Source of the DNA: Montifringilla adamsi
Lineage: Eukaryota; Chordata; Aves; Passeriformes; Passeridae
NCBI GenBank assembly: GCA_017590115.1
Contig: JAGGNK010006892.1
Location: 11,876,429-11,940,428, forward strand
Length of the DNA stretch: 64,000 nt
Direction: 5' to 3'
Positions within the stretch are counted from its first letter, which is position 1. Every line of letters begins with the position of its first letter. A program made the translations under genes and the position numbers. Shown piece by piece: positions 49,461 to 63,300 of this stretch. The notes beneath the pieces were generated by a model. The model was not told the DNA's origin and did not search any database. It saw only the letters and a list, made by a program, of their open reading frames with translations.

Positions 49461-49514
49461 GAGAGATGGAGATTTTTTTTTTTTTTTTTTTTTTTGGTTG
49501 AAGGCGAGAGGTGA

Positions 49515-49560
<46 letters not shown>

Positions 49561-49568
49561 GTGTAAAG
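49461..49568 (+). repeat. Duplicated unit with T tracts of 23 and 42
   Basis: Unit one is GAGAGATGGAGA, T23 (49473-49495), then GGTTGAAGGC. Unit two is GAGAGGTGAGGA, T42 (49518-49559), then GGTGTAAAG. The flanks on both sides of the T tracts are similar, so this looks like a diverged tandem duplication whose T tracts expanded to different lengths. The exact T counts may reflect sequencing error. Confidence 0.7.
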
Positions 49569-49954
49569 AGAGTCAAAGTAATATTCTTAACTATTATGGG
49601 TCAAGTTCCTTAAACCTTCTTCATTATTGTTACTCAGGTCTCTATTTTTGCAAATGAAGCATCTAGCAGTCTTAAACTGGAGGTGAGTGTTCAATACCAT
49701 TTTTCTTTTCATCTTAATACAGTGATGCTATAGAATCCATGTTTCCTGAGACTGCACCTCTTCTCTTAAGTTCCAGTCAAGAAAATATTGAAAGATGTGA
49801 CAGTTCATCAGAGAAGGGAGGTTCTTCACTCACTGACTACCTGAAACAGACATCATACCCATGACTTTCTCAGTGTACAGAGAATAGAGATAAAACTTTG
49901 GGTACTACAGAACTCTGAAAAGTAGAGGTATAAAGAATGAGTTTGGGTTAAAAA

Positions 49955-50017
49955 GTTTCTTGTCATTCTTGTATAGTTTCTTGTCTTTCTTGTACAGTTT
50001 CTTGTCCTTCTTCTATA
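49955..50017 (+). repeat. 21-bp minisatellite, 3 copies
   Basis: Units at 49955-49975, 49976-49996 and 49997-50017 share GTTTCTTGTC.TTCTTNTA-type sequence, with two or three differences between copies. The first and second units are most alike. Confidence 0.92.
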
Positions 50018-51024
50018 ATCCTAACTTTTCTCAAGAAAGCCATTGTTGTTTTAGAGGTGGAGACAGATGAGACAGCTCTTCAGATTTTTTAATGCATTCA
50101 GTAGATGTCACACTAATAGATCCATAAGAGCCATGTAAACAGTATTGGAGTTTATCAATAATTCTAACACACTTCAGATCTGGAGACCAAGGAGTGTGGC
50201 GCTGCACTTTTGAATAACATTCAGTAAGAGCTGCATTTGTAATTTGAAAATTTCTCCATCACATCTTACTTCAATTTAATAATTTTATACATTTATGTAG
50301 TGTGCCATAGAATGACAGGAAAATGTGATAATCCATCAAGTCTGTTCCAAGTCTCTCAATTACACAATATTGTTGTTATTATTGAAATTGCATAAATTCA
50401 TCTTGCAGAATAAATCTGCAATATTCAATAAAGTCCTCAAAATTGCTTCTGGTCTATATATGGTCTGAAATAAACTTGGCAATCTCTTTCTGTAAGTCAA
50501 GCTTTGAAAAATGTGCGTCATTAAAACAAATGGTTGTGAACTATTTATGTCCTGAAGGATTTCTTTTTGTAACATTCACAGCTCTTAGGGCAACATATTA
50601 TACCCAGGTCCATGACCATGGGTTTTGGTTTTAGAATGTTTTAACCTTAATCCCTCCCATTAGATTTCCAGTGAAAATATTCTGTGCCAGAATATAAATT
50701 AAGCTGCACTAATGGCTCAGGGGAAGACAGGGGTACACAGAAGGATGGCTGCAGCTGATCAGGCATGGCACCAAAACTCCTCAAGCCAAGATATTTACCA
50801 GAAGACCTCATGGCTTTCAAATAGCAAGAAAGAAGTCAGTATGTTATGCAGCTTTGCTGGGCTCCTATAAATATTTTTTTAGATTCTTAGAGGTAGTTTT
50901 GTTTTAAGGAACAAGAGGCCAGTTGGCCACTTGTCAATGTCACCCTCATCTACGCTATTTGATTTTGCTCGTCAGTCTGTGTTCTTTTCCTTTCTTTATT
51001 CTTGAATGGACTTCTTCTTCAATC

Positions 51025-51040
51025 AAAAAAAAAAAAAAAA
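51025..51040 (+). repeat. Poly(A) tract, 16 A
   Basis: An isolated A-run with no recognised element upstream. Confidence 0.85.
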
Positions 51041-53439
51041 TCATTAGGAAGTTACTAAGCAGTAAGTGTTGCTCAATCTCCCAAAATACATCTAACAGCT
51101 TTTTTATCCCCTTACATCTCTACTCTTTTGCTTTCTTATGTATGAGTTGTCCCCCAATTATAGCAACTCATAAATTATTTTTGGGTCTCATAGGACATGC
51201 TCAATTTGTAAAGTTTCTCCCTTGTGTAAATATTTGTTGGATTTCTTGACTTGGTCTCCAATATCATTATTAGAGAAGCAGGTAAAAGACAATGAAGGTA
51301 ATTTTGACAGAAAACCCATAAAAACTTAGCCAGTTAGGTAATAATTTATAAAACTTGAAAAAGTGGAATTGCACAAAGATTTACAGATTCTGGCAATCTT
51401 TTTTTTGTACAACTCCTACATTTGTAATTTTAGATGGCTCTATTCTCTCTTTGCTTGGCAATTAGAGCCACAGTAGGAGAAAATACTACTAAAAGTCTTA
51501 GCTCCCTCCAGCATGGCTCCTAACACCCAGCTTTGACATCCGAGGACATCCCTGTTCACTGTATACACAAAGAAAAAGAATCATGAAGAATGGAAGAAAA
51601 CTTCATTCCCTCTTGTATTGTGTCCCCTTTTATTCTGGATTTTTTCCATTTACTTTTCTTCCTTATGTCTGTGTCTCTCCTTACACATATGCACAGGATT
51701 CCCAGAAACAGAAAAAAAAAAAAAACAGAAGCCAAGATGAAAAAAATTAAGAGTCTTCTGCCAATACTGTTGCAGAAACACTGTCTGCAGGAGGGAAAGG
51801 AAATAAATAATGCTGGCAAAAGAATATATTGGTAGAGGAATCTTCCTGAAGAGAACCAAACCTTTCTTTTAGTTCAGACTAAAACCCTTTTACCTGTAAA
51901 ACTGTCAGCTCTTCAGCCTAGGTTTATTGAATTCAAAATCAAAAGGTTTAAAGGACAAATAGAGGGCATTTTTTCCTTGTAGGTATTTCTTCCTCACTGA
52001 AAAAATGATTACTCCTTTCTGTCTGAATAAACTGTGGTACTTGAAGATTTGCAGAACTTCTGCTAAAAACACTTTCCCAAATGTAAGCCAACATCAAGGC
52101 ATCATGGTTTTGAATTAGTTACTGTAACAAAGAGTTTCTCAACATGATTCTGTTATGCTGTTTTCCAGATGGGATGGAGTTCTGTGAAATCTCTGTTCTT
52201 TTTGTGCCGCTAATCTTGCCTCATGACTCAGAAGCTGAAAGCCCTAAATAGTGTTGATAATCCTCTGCAGTCTCTTTTCAGTCTTAGCAATGCCTCTCCT
52301 CTAATGAAACATGTTATATGCTTTGCAGGGAAGATTCCATGATTATTTTTGATATGAAGTCTTCAGTCCACGCTTACTGGCATTGCAAGGCATTCCTCTG
52401 ATTTTGCTCATAGAAAAGGATTTGCACATCCAGACTTGCCATACATTAGAGGAACTGTATATAATAAAAAATAAAATTTTCAGAATCCACAGAATATTTT
52501 TCATGCACGCCTAGTTGATTTCTCTGTGAAGGATGTAAGGAATTCACAGCTGGATCAAGACTCCTACCTTTAGGTATCTACATGGGACCATGCAAATAGA
52601 TAACTAAGCTGTCCCTATAGGTAGCAAAGAGCTTCCTTAACATAGAGGGTTACTGGTACCAAAAGACATGCAGGATATCTGAGATACCAAAAGACAAGCA
52701 GGACATCTGTAGGTAACTGGCAGATGGGACACAGGATCTTAGGGAGACACAGCCTCAGAGGCAGCAGTTGAAGGCTGGGCAGCATACCTGCACTCGCTGA
52801 ACTGATCTCAGTGAGATCACAGGAGCATATCTGATATACAGCCACCTACCTTACCTAAGTTAACTTATTCCTAAACTGATTCCCATCCCAATCCTCCTTT
52901 AGCTCTGTTCAATCATTTTATTGTCATTTCAGAAGGTGTCTAGCTGCTGCTGAAGCAAGGCATGGATCCTGCTGGTGCTCTGTCAGCCAGCTCTTTGCAG
53001 GTGTCTCGGGTGCCCTGAATGCATTTCAGACATCTGTGCATGACAAGGAAAGCAAATCCATCCTGTGTGTCCCAGAGCTTGTGTGCTGTGTGGGTCCATT
53101 GGCACTGCTCTAACATCTGCAGAAGATAAAAAGTTGTCTGTTGCTCTATTTAGGCTCATGCAGAGAATAATTAAGCAAACCCTCAGTTTTGTGTTAGTTA
53201 AAAATTAAATTTACAATCACTGTGCGTATAGTGTTATGCATTATAGTACAATCAGCTCATCTCACTAATATACTGAAAAGGAAATGATCTTGTGTGTTTT
53301 TCCTACGTGACTGTGACCCATAGATCCCAGTGAAGAAGGCAGAATCTTCCCGTGCTCCTATTGAAGTGTGTCAGAAGTAGCTGTTCTCTACATTTTGATA
53401 AGAGCCATGAAAAAAACCCCACACTAAAAATGTGCACAT

Positions 53440-53475
53440 GCACACACACACTTGCATGCACACACACACTTGCAT
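53440..53475 (+). repeat. 18-bp CA-containing tandem duplication, 2 copies
   Basis: GCACACACACACTTGCAT occurs at 53440-53457 and again, identical, at 53458-53475. TGCACAT flanks on both sides extend the similarity partially. Confidence 0.93.
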
Positions 53476-55721
53476 GCACATAAGTCCCATCCAGCTGGGG
53501 ATGGATTGAACATCATTTTTTTTCCCAAATTTAATGAAGTTTTCATTTGTGTCTTCTCTTTTGTGACTCAAGTTTTGTAAAAGTGCAACTGAATAAACAA
53601 CAACCGGTGACAGAAGGAGCTTTAATGACACATGGCACATATTGAAAAGTAGCACACATTTTTAAAGACATATGTTAGATGAGGGAATTTCTTTTATGTT
53701 GTTTTTCTCTGCAGAAATATTAAAGGAAAAAAACAATTGTCTTCTAGAAACTCACAGTAAGAATAATTTTCTTCTTTACCCTTTTTTTTTATTATTATTA
53801 AAGATTAAGGCAACAAAAACATTAACTTTCTGCACTAGCTGAAGAGACTTTCATAAAAAAGTCTAAATATCTATTGACCCTGTGGTCTCAATTGCAAATA
53901 GCTTGTACATAATAGAATTGCACTATAAACCTATTTTTGTTATGAAAACTCTCTTAATGGATGTATAAATTATTTATATTAGCAGTTACAGTTCAGGATA
54001 ATGAAGGGTCATATCTTCAGCAATGCTAAAGGTGGCCCAAGTGGAAACATTTATTTGGCTTCATAAAACACACATTCCAATGATGTCTGTGAGGTTACAT
54101 TATTCATAGCACTCTTAACTTTATTAAAGTTACGGAAGAAGTTTAGCCCTATGAACTTGAACTGGATGGAGTCTCATAAGTAGGAGTTGTATAAGGCCTG
54201 GAAGGAACCTAAGGAAGAAAAGCATCATACAAGAAAGTTGTGTACCCCCCTCCATTGGAGGGACATTCAGGTAAAGTATCAGGTTTTGGGCTTGGAGTCT
54301 ATTCTCACATAGTTGTCTGGCTTTACTTTTACAAAGAAAAGTTGCTAAGAGGAATGACTGAATTTCTGTCTGGAGGTGCCCCACGGATGCCTTGCTTTGG
54401 TGCAGACAAGGTCATTGCAAGGCATGCTGACTTCAAGGGTGTCAGAGTAACACGGTATTTAAGGAACAACCACAAACCCACTAGGACTGGTTATCAAATC
54501 TACATTTAGACTGAATGGCTGGGGCATCTTCTAGTGAGCCCCTGAGACCTGCTGTCCTCTTTATTGTCCCTGTAGGGATCCCAGCTGGTGTGTGGACTCA
54601 AAAATCCATGACTATTTTGTTCCCAGCCACCTTCCAGCTTAATAAGAGATAGGGCTTAGGCAGGGTTTTGATGCTTCTTGAGACTGATCCTCATGGACCA
54701 CACCACTGATCTCCCAGCTGTACCTGGGGCTTTTGCACTTTTGCAAGAATAAGCAAGAAGTTAAACTTTCCCAAGCTACCAGCGTGGCATGATTCACAAG
54801 CAGATGGGATCTGTTCTGTAAGGTACCAGATGCCACCGTGGAGCAATGAGCATGTCTTTGTGCAAAGAGGAATCACTGGCAATATCCTATACTTTCTGGG
54901 AAGATTCACATTTTTAGAATTTCATAAGCACACCCACGTTCACTGGGGGATGTTTGAGTTACAATTTTATAAGAAACGCCTGTTTCTACTAATTCCTTTA
55001 GAAGTAAACAAGTTACTGCTCCCCTGCTTTTAGAAAATGTGGGTATCTAATGCACAAAATAGAGTTAATTTGCTATATGGGTTATATTGATTCTGCACCA
55101 TTAACAGACCAACTTAATTTGGTGAGGAATAAATAGTGTAATTAATTAATGACTGTTTCTGTCCATAAAACTAAACAATTTGTTTCAAACCACCTGAGAC
55201 TGCAGTGTTTTTTAAGGATATATGCAGTATTTATGTGACAGGATGCTGTTTAAACTCCCTATAGTTCAGGACTGCCTAAATCCAAGTGTCCTGAAGTACA
55301 GCCATATCTCCATTCTGTTGAAAATATTTTCAAGGCACTTAACCTCAATCTCTCTTGGATGGTGAAAAGTGTCTCATTTCAACACCTTACCTTTACAGAA
55401 AACATAAAAGTCAGTCAAAAAAAGGCCCAGACACTGAGACCTCTGGTCCCAGTAGGATCATCCCTGTAAGTGGGGAGACTACAGGCGCAGGCTCCCCCTT
55501 TCACATGTTGTTTTTCTAGCCTCACTCATTTGTTTCTATGTAGAAGTCTGGCTTCATCAAAGACAGAGTGGCCCCATGTCCTGTGTTGAGAAGGTGACCA
55601 TTTCAGGTATTTACCTGTGATTCTGCCCTAGACATGAGAAACAATTGTCTGGTAATGTTTCATAAAAATGCTGTATTTCTATAGAAAAAATTTCTGGTTT
55701 ATATCAACCAGACTTTTCCAG

Positions 55722-55723
55722 AA

Positions 55724-55754
<31 letters not shown>

Positions 55755-55768
55755 AAACAAACCAAACC
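55722..55768 (+). repeat. A-rich tract with single C interruptions
   Basis: A-runs of 13 and about 16 followed by ACAAAAACAAACC-type sequence. It is similar in style to the tracts at 2.8 and 20.2 kb. Confidence 0.88.
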
Positions 55769-57189
55769 CAACTGTTTTCTAAAAGATTCTAATCTCACTC
55801 TTATAGGAATATTGTACAAATTATAAAGCTAGAGGCAAAATTCCTGCCACAATAGGGTTTATATCTCAGGATACTCACTAGCTCTTTGTCCAATGCAGTC
55901 CTGGAAATCAGATTTCCCACAGCTGTCTTTGACATTGCTCCTGCCTTGCAGACCCCACTCATTTTCAGCTCTTCATTCCAAAATTTATCTTTTCTTAATT
56001 TCACTCTATTACTTAATTTGTAATGATTACACCAGGTTCATGGCTAATGGCTAGAATGTCATTGCAATATCACACTGAGAAGATTGACACTATCAGGGCA
56101 CATTACTCCTTTCTGAATATCTTCCTCTACCCTTTGTGAAAATTAATTTATGGCTGACTGGGGATGTCAGGCTCTGCGGTAAAGCCGCACAGCTACATCA
56201 TGTTCTGACTCCTAGCCGACTTGACTCATTAAAGCATTTAAAAACTTGGCATTATACTGTACTGGAGCTGGGAATCGCTCTGTTGTAGCAAAACAATCTT
56301 TCTGTCAGTTCTGTTGGTTTTAAAATGAGGCTGCTCAGATCAGACCTTTCACATACGGAGGTGCACAGCTGGTTCTGCTGCTTTCAAGTGCATCCAGAAA
56401 TATGCCCACTGGGCCTTCATGGGGCTGAAGGGAAAATGTTATCTCATGAAACAATTTTACCTTCTGAGGTGAGATATTTCAGGTGGTAGTGATAGCTCAG
56501 TAGAAACAAGAGAGCTAAAACATGCTACAAAGATTTCTCACCATATTCATATTTATTTAAACTACAGCTTAAATGCTATGTCCTTTGGGGGAAAAAAAAG
56601 AATGAAAACTGAGAAAATAATAACTTTGCCTTGCCTGTGAACATTTAAAAGGAAATTGCTGTTGTCTGATGAGAGGAGCTCAGCCAGTACTTTAGTTACA
56701 GCAAATGTTCTTCCACTTTTAACTCTGCACAGATGACAGATGATGCTGGATCTGCTCCCTGGTGCATTAATTGCAGGGTTATGGCTTAAGCACAGCATCT
56801 TTATTTTCTACTGTTATGGTCACAGCACAGGCTGAGGTTATCTTCCAAGGGAATAGACATATGCATGAGTGTGTATATATGCACTGGCCTGGGGTCCGTA
56901 GTAGGGATTTTAAGGCTGTCTCTTGTACATCTTAATTTACCAAAATCACCACTTTAGCTAATGTATTTCAGATACTCAGGGCAGAATCTTTTTCAGCACT
57001 TGGGACCAGGGCCTTGTCAGGCAGCTAAATGCTGAATGGAAATTAAAAATATTTAAAAAAAAAAAAAAGGGAAGGGGGGTGAGGGGGAAGAAAAATAATG
57101 CCCCTAACATTTCTTGAGTAAGACAATCTGCCACTGTTCATTCTGTGTCCTTATGAAGTGTCTGCTGGTGGTTCCATGTACAGCAAGAG
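55769..57189. other. Noncoding DNA with possible conserved block and poly(A)
   Basis: 56150-56340 is non-repetitive and relatively CpG-containing. It includes a small hairpin (56171-56193). A 14-A run at 57055-57068 is followed by a G-rich stretch. No element was recognised until the CR1 end at 57.19 kb. Confidence 0.45.
56171..56193. repeat. Small GC-rich hairpin
   Basis: GCTCTGCGG and CCGCACAGC form a nine-position stem with one C-C mismatch around a TAAAG loop. It stands out because the surrounding DNA is AT-rich. Confidence 0.45.
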
Positions 57190-57337
57190 ACAGGATTTAG
57201 GAGTTCAAGAAGCATTTGGACAATACCCTCAGGCATATGTTGTGACTATTAGGAATGACGCTCTTCAGAGCCAGGAATTGGACTGATGATCCCTGTGGGT
57301 CCTTTTCAACCCAGAATATTCTGTGATTCTGCGGTAA
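57190..57337 (+). mobile_element. CR1 LINE 3' end
   Basis: About 145 bp match the last part of a CR1 3' UTR: a GTTCAAGAAGCATTTGGACA block, CTCAGGCATATG, then GATGATCCCTGTGGGTCC. It ends at AGAATATTCTGTGATTCTGC with degenerate terminal repeats. It belongs to the same general subfamily as the antisense remnant at 40.98 kb. Severely 5'-truncated and noncoding. Confidence 0.85.
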
Positions 57338-60300
57338 GTGGGGATTTGCTTACACATAGTTTAAGTGATATCCCCTGAAGGAAGAGACTCATTGTCTGCC
57401 TCCTACAGGATAAATAACTTGTTGTGCTGCAGTTTGACAGATCCCTCACTCACAACTGCTTCACTGTACCAGTATGAGGAACGTTTTGAAGTCTAATATG
57501 GAGGTGACGGGTACACATTAATGAATTCACATGGCACTATTTCAGAGAAGCACGACTGCTTACAGACTACTTGCTTTCCATGGGAAGGTCTGTCATCTTC
57601 ATAAAGCCAGAAGCAGCCTTACTTTTCTCTGATACAGTTTGCTCTTCCTCACAGGCCGTCCAGGGACAACTATTCTGTCATCTGATATTGCCACCTCGTA
57701 TGTTACCTTGGGAGATTTCTGACTGGGAGAGGAAATTCAGACCTTGGAAGGTAACACACCTTGAGTCTAGAGTTTCCAGACTCTCTGGCATCCCAGATTA
57801 TACACAATAGCAAATTCCTTGTTGTTCTTGCAGGTCTCATTTTTGGTGTTTCAGGGCAGATTTAAGAGACTAAGGAGTTTCTTTTTCATGTGGATGACAG
57901 ATGGGTAGCAGCAAACAGGTTGTAATGGAAGAAAGACATGACAAATGAGGCAGTTAACTTTGTTCTCTACAACTCTCCTTACCATCTAAAAAGCATAGTA
58001 ATTCAGGGACTGAATGTAATGCAGTTCCTAATACATCAGTAGAGAAAGTACATAATAAAGCTATGGATCTCACTGGAGAGGGATAATTCCACTTCTGCAA
58101 TTTCTGAAAAAAACAAAAGGAATAAAGCTTACAGAGTCAAGATCTCTGTCCTTTTGTTTAATCTTCATTTGCCTATTTATTTTTACCTCACTAATCGCTT
58201 ATGCAGTAATAGAACCATGTCAAACAAATTTTACAAAAGATTTAAGGTATCAAAACCATAACATTGCATTAGGTTGGTGTGGGTAATGGAAAGAGTCTGT
58301 ACAGGTTACGCAGGCTGATACATCACTTTTCATTTACTTTGAAGGACCAGAGGTCAAATTGCTTTGCACCAACTGCGTGCAGCACTTGTATGCATTTAAA
58401 CCCTTGAAAATATCTTTTGCCTCCTATTTCATCCTAGAGGCAGATGAGAAAAAGGATGCAATCTCATAGCAACCCTGGCTGCACCAATTTGCAGTTCATG
58501 GATCAGCTTGTTTCCTGTGCATTAAAATTTAATTTTTCAGTTTGGAATGCACAAACACATTTAGAACACAACTGTATGTTCCAGAAGTACGAGCACAAGG
58601 AAAGCTGTACTGGATGAGATCAGATGTCTAGTTTGGCTTAGGAAGGCTGGTTTTATTTTTCCAGCAGTGACAAGTGGCAGATGCCTAAGGAAGAATACAG
58701 GAAAGGGGCATGATACAGTGATACTGATACTGATAAAATGGGAATTCATCTGAGCTCTCTTCCTTCCTCCAGGGGCTAATGGTTCACAGGTGACACTAGG
58801 ATGGATTTCATTTATGAAATTTATTTATACATTTATCATGAATAATACATTTAGCAGTTCTTGGTGAATTCCAGTCTTTGCTTTCTTTTTTTGGTTCTTG
58901 GTCTCACATAGAAATTTAGATCCAGGTCCTACAACAAAGAGGGCCATAAGGTAACTATGCACCACATAATAAATATATCTTCTCACTTCATTTGAAGCTG
59001 TCACCTGCTGGCTTCAACTATTGCCTCTGAATTCTTGCAGTGAGGGTGGTATAATCAACCTGTCCTTAGCTTTCCCAGTCAATGCGTTGTTTTTGAAGCT
59101 GTTCTTGCATCACATGTTGAATACCCCTCCTCCTGGAGTCTCCTGGTGCTTGGATCAAAGCAGTTTCATATCTTTTGTCACTTTTCTGTACTATTATTTA
59201 CTGGTTTGGGATTATTTGGGATTAAACTTGCATATTAGATAAGAAACAAAGGCACACCAAGGAAAAAAGAATCCTTTTGTCTTCTATGTTCCATCTGTTG
59301 TTCAGTCCTGGGCCAATCTGGAATTTCATTACCTTTGTCCTTTTTATCCTCTCCTCTGACTTGATACAGATTACTCATACCCATATATAAACCAGTTTTT
59401 CTCACACTATAGAAGTAATGTTTAACCAAAACATAATTTGGAAAAAAACTCAATCACTTCTAGTTTTGAAGAAGTTTTGAAGACCTTTATTTAGAGAAGG
59501 ACTTTTTTTTTTTTTCCTGCAACAGTCCCTATGGCAGAATATTGGCTAACCCACTATTCAGTGTCCTTAAAATTACTTGGAGATTATTGTATGTTGGGAA
59601 AACGCTCTATACACACATCTGTAGCTAAATGTATATGCTCCTCTATGTTGTTTTTAAATTCCTTTGAGTTCTCTTTCAGTCAGCTGTTAGGAAATGATAC
59701 AATATCACAGCTGTCTGGTCTAGGTGAACTGAATAACAGAAACAGCAAGCTGCCAAACTACAGCCAGTATAAAAAAATTCCACTATATATATTTTTTAAC
59801 TGAACAGAACAGCTACATGTATTTTTTAAAACAATTAAAAACTGCTAACAAAAATGGCTATGCTGAGCTTTAATTTCACTCATAGTCCAGGCATGAAGAG
59901 ATGAGGATTAAATTCTATGGACAGTGGATTGCACTTCTAGTTTATTTTGATGGGCAAACAAGATAGAAGAAACTGCTTGACTTGAATTTAGACAAGTACT
60001 CAACTGCACATTAACATTTTAGATGTAGAAACTGGCTCACTGAAGGGTAAACCCTTTTTTACAGGGCACATCCTTCCTATTGGTCTCTTAATAACAATTT
60101 TATGTAGTTCAGCATTGTGCTGTTTCAAACAATTACTGTTTAAAGCATAAGAAAATGTTTTGCTTTCAGAAGGAGGCACATTTATTTCTACATTGCTTGT
60201 AGAGAACAGCAGATTTTTAAATTAATTATTTACAAAGCTTTTATAAGACAGAATTTGTAAGCCTTAAATAGTTAGAAAATACTGTTTACATCCTTCTGAT

Positions 60301-63300
60301 ATACTCCTGAGAAATACAGTACAGGCAGACCCATGCAAGTTGTTTTATTTCTCATAATGCCTTTCAGTTCTTGTAACTTTAGGATGAGATGATTAGGGAA
60401 ACACTGAAAATAGGGGAGGTTTTGCCTTTTTTATATAAACACCTTATTTGTACATTTAATGACTGGCAGAATATATCTGGAAGAGCACTGTTGACAGAAA
60501 ATAGTCTAATCTTTAGGAAAGAATTGCTGATTTCAAATTCAGGATGGATTACATCCTGAAAATTTGTACCAGAAGCTTTTTTGTCTTGAGTCACCTTTAC
60601 AATCCAGAGTATGCACAAAGTGCATGCAACTGGTTATGATTCCCTCTAGTGAGGAGACAGTCTACAAAATATATGTCACTATCTGAGTTCCATCTGCACA
60701 CTCTGCGAATCTCAAAGTCATTTTTCAGAAGCACCAAGGCAGCCCTGAGAACATACTCTGACACAACATAAGAAGTGGTGTCTGCTCATTACCTCTGGAC
60801 ATGGTCATATGTGCGTTAAAACAAACCAAAACAAGCAAACAATCAGACAACACACACACACAATTGTATTTGTATCCAAGTTTCCATTGAAAAATTGATC
60901 AATATTTAATGGAACCATTGAAAAGTTTAAACTGGAAATAACCCTTTCACCCTCTAAACTCCAGGTCAAGGGCAGACTTGTTTCAAAATCCTAATCTAGT
61001 GTACACTGCCAGAGGAAGGAAATCTTGTCTTATGAAACCTGAAAATATATCAGTTTTATGACTAATCATAATCAATATATACACAATTCGAGGAATAGGG
61101 ATTCTAATAAATCTAAACATCATTATTAAGTGATGAAAACTGATTTTATAAGACATTTCATATAACTCTTTCCTGAAAGTAAAAACAACACTTCCCATTC
61201 CAATTCTTGAATCTGCATTGTAAGTAAACAGGTCTGAAATGGTTATTCTGGTACAAGCAGGTTTTACAGAACTAATTAAGGAAAGTTATAGGTGGTCTAT
61301 ATGGACTTAAGTGTCCTTGCTTTTCTCGCTGTTTGATTTTTGATCATCCATTCACTGGAAATTCTGGGTCCTATGGTCCTTTGTAATTTGCATAAAAGTG
61401 TTTCATGAACTCATTAAGAGAAATGCTGGGGGAAAACCAAAAACTATTATTTAAAAAATCCTAGAATTTCCTGAAGTCCATTCCTTATGTATATTTTTCT
61501 TTTTATTTTCTTTTTCTTTTCCTCCACTTAAAGATGTTACCAGTGGGACAGCCATCATGGTTATTTAATAATCTAAAGTTTCTTGATCAGCAAATTTCAC
61601 CTATTTTCCATCCAGCATTTAATTTCCATTATTTAATTTATTCTTTATTAGGTCCACCTCATGAACCAGTGAGAAAACTGAGCTCCTTGTTAGAAACACA
61701 CCTACAGAGGTGTTTGTATTTCTCAAATATCAATCGGCTAAATTGATGTTACACTGAACATTAGTCAACCTCTATAAATTCAACCTACTACTTATTTCTT
61801 CCATTTTTTTATCAAAGTGGGTCAAATCTATTGAGATATTTAAGTGAAGATGCTTAACATTTTGTAGGGGGACAGAAGTTCACAAATAGGGTGAACCATG
61901 AAGTTCATTCAATGCCTTTGTGTCCTTCTTAGTCCAATGCAGTTTATTATGCCTTGAATCATCATAGGCATAATAAAAAGAAAAATTGTCTGCCAACACC
62001 CTATCTACAGGTCTGTGTATCTGCTTTCTACATTTTTCCTCTGGTTTTGGAAAAAATTGTTTTTGACTGCCTACTCATCAAGATGATTAGCAGCACACAG
62101 GAAGCAGCAGCAAGCAACCAGCTCTTAACTTTTATTAAGAAAATAAATTACTCTAGGAGGTAGTTTAGCATAAACTGATAGAAAACATCAATCACAGTTT
62201 CTTTGGGGAGGACAAAGTGCAGATGAGTGAAACAGTAGAGTATTTTGTGGTGAGGAGAAATGGAGGTTGATAAGATTTGATGTTTCTAGAATGAGAAGAA
62301 TCCTGAGTGCAGCTGCAGCCAAGATCTGTGAGTTATGTGAGCTTCCTGCTCTACCATTTCCAGAGGGATAAAAAAAGAAAGGAAGAAAAAAGCCAAGGTC
62401 CCAAAAATGCTGAAAATAATATTTACACCATAAACCACCATGAGTTTTATTTGAAGTCTATGAGTGTGGTACATAGACCTGCCACCAGCTACGTTGCTTG
62501 TCAGGATAACAGGAAAGAACCAAATAATTCAAATAGCTTCTCTGAGATGCATCTTTCACATCTGCCTTAACCATTTCACCAGGAGGAACAAAACTCTTCT
62601 TATTTTACAATTTGTTGTTCCATACATGTAATGAGCTTGTAGCTCTCAGTTCTGACTTATTCCTTGGAACAGAAACATGCTGGATTTTCCTTTTCTTTCA
62701 AATTGCAGTGAGGACAGCAACTGTATGGGCCAAGAAAACTAGCAGAGCTTGTCTGTTCCCACAGATCAGGGCTGAGTCATGGTGATGGGACAGTATCTAT
62801 AAGTTATCTTTGCTGCTCCGTTATAGATAAACTGAATTTAATTTTCCAAGTATCACTCTGGCACCTCCTTCTACTACTAAAGTCACACAAGACTTTAGAG
62901 ATAAATTTTATTGCCTCGTGATGTAAAACTTATTCAGTAGAAAATATCATGTGAGACATTCCACAAAATTGAATAGATATATCAAAGAGTTCAGTGATTC
63001 TTGTGGAAAATTCCTCGCAAGATCCTGCATTGCTTAAGATTTAATTTTATCAGATATAAGACTGTTTCATTTTTCATCTTGCTAGAAAAGCTATTTTAGA
63101 AACAGGAAGGTTTACACTTCAAAACTATGGTTCCAACTTTTTTAGTTAGATCCTAAACATCCTCTTCGTTTCCTGTTGCTTTTCACAGTGAACTCTGCTT
63201 GCCTAGGAGTTTTAAAATTGGGGATTAGAAAGTTGATATTCAAGAAATTGTTCAGGGAATGACATGCTGGCTTTGAATGTTTTGTTTTATCAACATTCAG

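Larger units (their letters stand above)
50018..55721. other. AT-rich noncoding DNA, only short repeats recognised
   Basis: No mobile element or RNA gene was recognised over 5.7 kb. A 16-A run (51025-51040) and an 18-bp CA-rich duplication (53440-53475) are listed separately. 53130-53290 and 55030-55250 are non-repetitive blocks with TAATTA-type motifs. Open frames are under 110 codons and unassigned. Confidence 0.45.
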
